Shown here: one piece after another, positions 60,092-64,000 of the stretch
How the letters are laid out: the number at the start of each line of letters is the position of its first letter
Position numbering within the stretch: the first letter of the stretch is position 1
Assembly (NCBI RefSeq): GCF_910585845.1
Contig: NZ_CAJUHF010000017.1
Location: forward strand, 1-64,000
Direction of reading: 5' to 3'
From: an uncultured Bacteroides sp.
Lineage (GTDB): Bacteria; Bacteroidota; Bacteroidia; Bacteroidales; Bacteroidaceae
DNA: 64,000 nucleotides
The notes under the pieces: generated by a model
What the model saw: the letters and a program-made list of their open reading frames with translations, nothing else
What the model was told of the DNA's origin: nothing
Databases searched by the model: none
Position numbers and translations under genes: made by a program

Positions 60092-60355
60092 CGGCGATTA
60101 AGCGGGTGAGTAAAAGATGATTTCTTTCTTCTGTTTCCGTCCGTTTACGGCTTTCCTCTCCGAAAGTCCACATAATGTTTCACGACTTCTTTTTCCGCGA
60201 TGGTAGAGAAGTGTTGAGATAAGATGAATGCAGCGTAATTTATTGAGAATAATCGCATTACATAAATTGATCGGTGGCCGTTTCGTTGCTCCGGTGTCCC
60301 TAAAGAATATCCTGTTGTGAAGTGTGGAATTGAGAGTCCGCTACTCTCCGGAACA

Positions 60356-60901
60356 ATGATGGTTGAAGATCGTAACGTGCTCCATTGGTTTGCCGTCCGT
60401 GTCACCTACAGTCGCGAGTTGGCATTGAAGTCCATACTCGACGCAGAGCACATCGAAAGTTTTATCCCGATGCGTTACATCATGGGGGTGAAGGAGGGTA
60501 AGCGTGTCCGTAAGTTGGTGCCTGCCATCCACAACCTCGTCTTTGTCCATTCCACGCGCAAGCGCATCGATGCTCTGAAGGAGGAGCTTGAGTGTCGTCT
60601 GCCCATCCGTTTCATCATGAACCGTGAGTTTTGTCGTCCGGTCGTCATTCCCGATGTGCAGATGCGCAGTTTCATCCTCGTGGCAGGTAGTCATGAGGAG
60701 GCCATCCTCTATCTCGAACCGACGGAGTTGAACTTGGTGAAAGGCCAGAAGGTCCGCATCACCGACGGTGTGTTCAAAGGGGTGATCGGCGAGTTTGTCC
60801 GCATCCGTCACGACCGCCGCGTGGTGGTGAATATCGAAGGTGTCATGGCTGTGGCGACGACGTTCATTCCGCCGCAGCTGGTGGAGAAGGTGGGGGAGTG
60901 A
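60356..60901 (+). CDS. UpxY-family transcription antiterminator
   Basis: The ATG at 60356 (a GTG at 60317 would add unconserved residues) gives 181 residues. The NusG-like N-domain (NVLHWFAVRVTYSRELALKSIL, ESFIPMRYIMGV, PAIHNLVFVHSTRKRIDALK) and the KOW domain (LVKGQKVRITDGVFKGVIGEFVRI) are both present. UpxY proteins stop premature termination in the leader of their own capsule operon. The companion gene upxZ, which normally follows, is absent: a non-coding stretch and a flippase come next. Confidence 0.92.
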   Translation: MMVEDRNVLHWFAVRVTYSRELALKSILDAEHIESFIPMRYIMGVKEGKRVRKLVPAIHNLVFVHSTRKRIDALKEELECRLPIRFIMNREFCRPVVIPDVQMRSFILVAGSHEEAILYLEPTELNLVKGQKVRITDGVFKGVIGEFVRIRHDRRVVVNIEGVMAVATTFIPPQLVEKVGE

Positions 60902-61206
60902 GTTTTCTGCTTTTTGAAACACTATTGCTATTCTTAGTTCGATCTTATTCAAATTTCGGAGTTAACAGCAAGGTTTAAGTAGCTTGCGAAGAATCAGTCC
61001 ATATGAATATATAACGGGATTCTTCTACAAATATAAAAAATTGGATTGGTCGGATAAAATCAGCATTTTACCATATTACTATAATAAAAACAATTCTACC
61101 CATATTTACTACTTCATTAAATAGTCTAACTTTAGGCACTTCAGAAAGTTATGTCGTTTTTGAAGACATTTATATTTCGGTGTAGTATATTGGGGATATC
61201 TATGTT
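60902..61206. other. AT-rich gap between upxY and wzx
   Basis: The 305 bp contain no credible frame. A hairpin GAAGAATC (60988-60995) / GATTCTTC (61018-61025) has no T-tract. The base composition drops sharply here toward the AT-rich capsule genes. No upxZ is seen. Confidence 0.6.
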
Positions 61207-62727
61207 ATGACTGTTACTGCTCGAAATAGTGGAAATATTGTAAAGAATACCTTTATGCTTTATATACGTATGTTACTAATTATGGCAGTAACATTGTATA
61301 CTTCACGGATAGTGCTTGAAAAGTTAGGTATAGAAGACTTTGGTATTTATAATCTTGTAGCAGGCGTTGTTGTGTTATTTTCATTTATCAATAATGCTAT
61401 GGCTACCGCAACGCAACGTTTTTTGAATTTTGAATTAGGAAAAGGAAATATTGATGAAGTGAAACGCGTATTTAGCATGAGTATGACTGCACATATCAGT
61501 ATTGCCTTGTTAGTTCTATTTTTAGCTGAAACGGTTGGATTATGTTTTTTCTATGAGAAAATGAATATTCCAGATGATAGAATGAATGCTTCTCTTTGGT
61601 GCTACCATTTTTCTATTCTTATTGCATGTGTTCAAATCATTCGTGTACCCTATAACTCTTGTATAATTGCATATGAAAAAATGGCTTTTTATGCTTATAT
61701 AAGTATATTAGAAGTACTGTTAAATTTGTTGATAGCTTTTCTTTTGACCGTATCGAATAGTGATAGATTGATTTTGTATTCTATTTTAATGTTTTTAGTA
61801 ACATTGTTTATTTGTTGTGGATATAAATTTATTTGTAATCGATATTTTGTTATTAGTAAATATACTTTCTTCTGGGACTATGGCTTATATAAAAAAATGA
61901 TAAGTTTTTCTGGATGGAGTCTTTTAGGAAGTGCTGCAAATGTAGGTGTACAACAAGGATTGAATATTCTATTAAATATATTTTATGGGGTGACTTTAAA
62001 TGCTGCTATGGGGATCGCTAATCAGGTTAGCCGTGCCGTTTATAATTTTGTCTCTAATTTCCAAATAGCATTTAATCCACAAATTGTAAAATCATATGCT
62101 TCTGGAGATTATGCCTATTTTGAACAGTTGGTTTTCAAAGCTTCTAAATTTTCCTATTTTTTATTATTTCTAGTCTCGCTTCCTGTACTACTTAAAAGTG
62201 ATTTTCTATTGTCTGTTTGGCTAAAAGAAGTACCAGAATATGCTGTGTCTTTTTCTCAGTTAATAATATGCTTTTTGTTAATAGATGCATTGTCTGCACC
62301 TCTTTGGACTTCTGCTCAGGCTATAGGTCAAATTCGTAATTATCAATTGTTGATGAGTTGTATCATATTAATGAATTTGCCTTTAAGTTATATTGCGTTG
62401 AAATTTGCAGCAAAGCCGGAAACGATATTGATGATTCGTGTAATAATAAATTTTGTTGCATGGATTATTAGATTCTTCTATTTACATAATAAGATAGCTT
62501 TCCCCATTGGAAAATATTTGAAAGATGTTTTTGGAATTGTATTGATAATAACAATTTTGTCTATTCCTTTTCCATTGTGGATTAGTCGAATATACACATC
62601 TTGGACAGGGTTAATCATAACTTCTTTATGCTCGATTTTTACAACGGTCTTAGTAATTTATTTGATAGGACTAAAAAAAAGTGAAAGAATATATATAGCT
62701 AATTTTGTTCAATCTAAACTAAAGTAA
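61207..62727 (+). CDS. Wzx-type polysaccharide flippase
   Basis: 506 residues, about 12-14 hydrophobic helices (RMLLIMAVTLYTSRIVLEKL; GIYNLVAGVVVLFSFINNAM; ATQRFLNFELGKG). The pattern is of the MATE-like polysaccharide exporter family that flips lipid-linked repeat units across the inner membrane. Much more AT-rich than the housekeeping genes, typical of horizontally shuffled capsule genes. First biosynthetic gene of the locus, 8 bp before the next. Confidence 0.9.
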   Translation: MTVTARNSGNIVKNTFMLYIRMLLIMAVTLYTSRIVLEKLGIEDFGIYNLVAGVVVLFSFINNAMATATQRFLNFELGKGNIDEVKRVFSMSMTAHISIALLVLFLAETVGLCFFYEKMNIPDDRMNASLWCYHFSILIACVQIIRVPYNSCIIAYEKMAFYAYISILEVLLNLLIAFLLTVSNSDRLILYSILMFLVTLFICCGYKFICNRYFVISKYTFFWDYGLYKKMISFSGWSLLGSAANVGVQQGLNILLNIFYGVTLNAAMGIANQVSRAVYNFVSNFQIAFNPQIVKSYASGDYAYFEQLVFKASKFSYFLLFLVSLPVLLKSDFLLSVWLKEVPEYAVSFSQLIICFLLIDALSAPLWTSAQAIGQIRNYQLLMSCIILMNLPLSYIALKFAAKPETILMIRVIINFVAWIIRFFYLHNKIAFPIGKYLKDVFGIVLIITILSIPFPLWISRIYTSWTGLIITSLCSIFTTVLVIYLIGLKKSERIYIANFVQSKLK

Positions 62728-62735
62728 TTTTTGCT

Positions 62736-63650
62736 ATGCGAGAAAAACTCTTTTTTATGCTAAGATATGGGCATCGTTTTCTTATGGTGTTACAGAATAC
62801 ATTATATTATTATTTGCATTATAATAAAATATTAGTAATAAATGCCTGGATAAAATTATATAAAAATAGGGTGGTTAATGGAAATTGGGGAGATGCTTTG
62901 AACTATTTTTTTTTACGAGAAATTGCAAAGAAACCAATTGTTAATTATTCGGATTTGTTACATCGGTATTTTCATATGAAAATAGCAAATGTAATGTGTA
63001 TAGGTTCTATAGTTGATTGGTCGAGGATTACTAAAGAAAGTGTAATTTGGGGAAGTGGGGCTATGTATGGTAATATCCCCTTGAGTGAAAAACCGATGAA
63101 GGTATGTGCTGTAAGAGGACCATTGACACGTGAGTATTTATTATCTCAAGGGGTAGATTGTCCTGAAATATATGGTGATCCTGCTTTATTACTTCCACGT
63201 ATATATCATCCTGTTGCATCATTGAAGAAACATAAGATCGGTATTATTCCTCATCATTCTGATCTTTCTAATGAGTATATAGCAGAGTTTGTAAAGCGTG
63301 AAAAAGAAAAAGTAAAGTTAATAGATTTACGTCACTATTCTGATTGGCATGAAGTTATAGATGCCATTGTTGGGTGTGATTTTATAATATCAAGTTCTTT
63401 ACATGGCTTAATAGTTTCGGATGCATATAATATACCTAATGTTTGGGTTGAGTTCTCAGATAATGTTGAAGGTAATGGCTTCAAATTTAGGGATTATTTT
63501 GCATCTGTGGAGAGAAAGATGTGTGAGCCTCTGCGGATTGAAACTCGTATGAATATGGATGATTTGTTGGCTTATAAAGTCCATTGGAAATCGATTAAAT
63601 TTAATGCAGAAAAACTGATAGCCGCATGTCCTTTTAAAATAAATATGTAA
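62736..63650 (+). CDS. Polysaccharide pyruvyl transferase family protein
   Basis: 304 residues. GNWGDALNYFFLREI (N-terminal motif), WGSGAMYG, VCAVRGPLTREYLLSQGV, YGDPALLLPRI and ISSSLHGLIVSDAYNIPNVW match the pyruvyl-transferase family. It would add a ketal-linked pyruvate to a capsule sugar, giving negative charge. Some members are ordinary glycosyltransferase-like proteins, so the reaction is inferred. Confidence 0.88.
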   Translation: MREKLFFMLRYGHRFLMVLQNTLYYYLHYNKILVINAWIKLYKNRVVNGNWGDALNYFFLREIAKKPIVNYSDLLHRYFHMKIANVMCIGSIVDWSRITKESVIWGSGAMYGNIPLSEKPMKVCAVRGPLTREYLLSQGVDCPEIYGDPALLLPRIYHPVASLKKHKIGIIPHHSDLSNEYIAEFVKREKEKVKLIDLRHYSDWHEVIDAIVGCDFIISSSLHGLIVSDAYNIPNVWVEFSDNVEGNGFKFRDYFASVERKMCEPLRIETRMNMDDLLAYKVHWKSIKFNAEKLIAACPFKINM

Positions 63651-63675
63651 TTACTGTTTGATTAAAAATTAAATT

Positions 63676-64000
63676 ATGATTCCTAAAGTAATTCATTATT
63701 GTTGGTTTGGTCGGAATCCTCTTCCTCCATTGGCTGTAAAGTGTATCAAATCTTGGAAGACTTATTTACCAGATTATGAAATAAGAGAATGGAATGAAGA
63801 TAATTTTGATGTGAATATTATTCCATATACAAAAGAAGCGTATCAGGCAAAAAAATATGCTTTTGTTAGTGACTATGCTCGTTTTTGGATACTTTATAAT
63901 TATGGTGGTCTGTATTTTGATACAGATGTGGAAGTTATAAAACCGTTGGATGATATTATTGCAAAAGGGGCCTTTATGGGATGCCAACTTGATAAATGGG
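63676..64000 (+). CDS. DXD-type glycosyltransferase (3' end outside window)
   Basis: 108 codons visible. MIPKVIHYCWFGRNPLPPLA, YAFVSDYARFWILYNYGGLY and FDTDVEVIKPLDD are hallmarks of capsular glycosyltransferases with the 'sugar-binding region containing DXD' (GT32-like). Third gene of the capsule operon, 25 bp after the pyruvyl-transferase-family gene. Confidence 0.85.
   Translation, partial: MIPKVIHYCWFGRNPLPPLAVKCIKSWKTYLPDYEIREWNEDNFDVNIIPYTKEAYQAKKYAFVSDYARFWILYNYGGLYFDTDVEVIKPLDDIIAKGAFMGCQLDKW

Noticed and set aside
60100..60355. Invertible capsule promoter like those of B. fragilis
   Set aside because: I searched the region around the TAAATTTG promoter for flanking inverted repeats and found only short chance matches; no recombinase gene is adjacent.

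Overview
The window is a Bacteroides chromosome segment. Evidence: -7 boxes of the TAnnTTTG type (several with a TTTG-like -33 box 19-20 nt upstream), few Shine-Dalgarno sites, the thrS-infC-rpmI-rplT block followed by a 6S-like RNA, a UpxY-led capsule locus, and Bacteroides-typical families (GH109, BT4734-like/DUF3987, HU-related protein, 'smalltalk' micro-protein). I cannot fix the species.

Layout. 1-6.6 kb: the end of one GH2 glycosidase, a complete secreted GH2 beta-galactosidase and a GH109 lipoprotein, a host-glycan trimming set. 6.9-14.7 kb: sulfate activation and sulfation (cysQ, SLC13 permease, cysC, cysD, cysN, a PAPS-dependent sulfotransferase, a secreted PCMD-like protein); this matches the arrangement known for gut Bacteroides that sulfate sterols. 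14.8-24.9 kb: two mirror-image paralogous outer-membrane cassettes (long YjbH-like protein, His-Gly-tailed lipoprotein, OmpA-family protein, short YjbH-like protein) on either side of a tyrosine recombinase. The right-hand cassette has lost its promoter and the first ~87 codons of its first gene. It starts at a 52-bp sequence that occurs, inverted and in the same reading frame, inside the left-hand first gene. The 2-kb segment between the two 52-bp copies carries the only consensus promoter, the signal-peptide-coding 5' end and the recombinase. I read this as an invertible switch that lets one promoter serve either of two alternative surface operons; it is the most interesting feature here.

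25-37.7 kb: housekeeping genes (ruvX, def, a TPR protein, thrS, infC, rpmI, rplT, the 6S-like RNA, paaK-iorB-iorA, mltG, tRNA-Thr) with several tandem-repeat arrays between them. 37.9-43.6 kb: a decayed polysaccharide locus with a wrecked CapD-like gene followed by intact export genes (Wza-like, Wzz-like), a NusG-N-terminal-only protein and a WbuC cupin, with no glycosyltransferases. 43.7-53 kb: dnaJ-grpE, an ABC-F protein with a degenerate second ATPase site, an LRR protein, a Fic protein, a CPBP protease and tex. 53.1-54.1 kb: a two-gene unit of a Panacea (DUF4065) protein with an unrecognised partner, resembling a toxin-antitoxin pair.

54.2-60.1 kb is accessory, repeat-rich DNA: MITE-like elements with 3-bp TNA target duplications, GGAAAATGGAAAGT hairpins, 47-bp inverted repeats with alternating purine/pyrimidine tracts, and the HU / smalltalk / DUF4248 / BT4734 / PriCT-DUF3987 set that commonly precedes Bacteroides capsule loci. 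The PriCT-DUF3987 gene is out of frame at an (AC)5 tract, and one extra AC would restore it. From 60.06 kb a promoter with a long leader drives upxY, then AT-rich capsule genes (Wzx flippase, pyruvyl-transferase-family protein, start of a DXD glycosyltransferase) run off the end.
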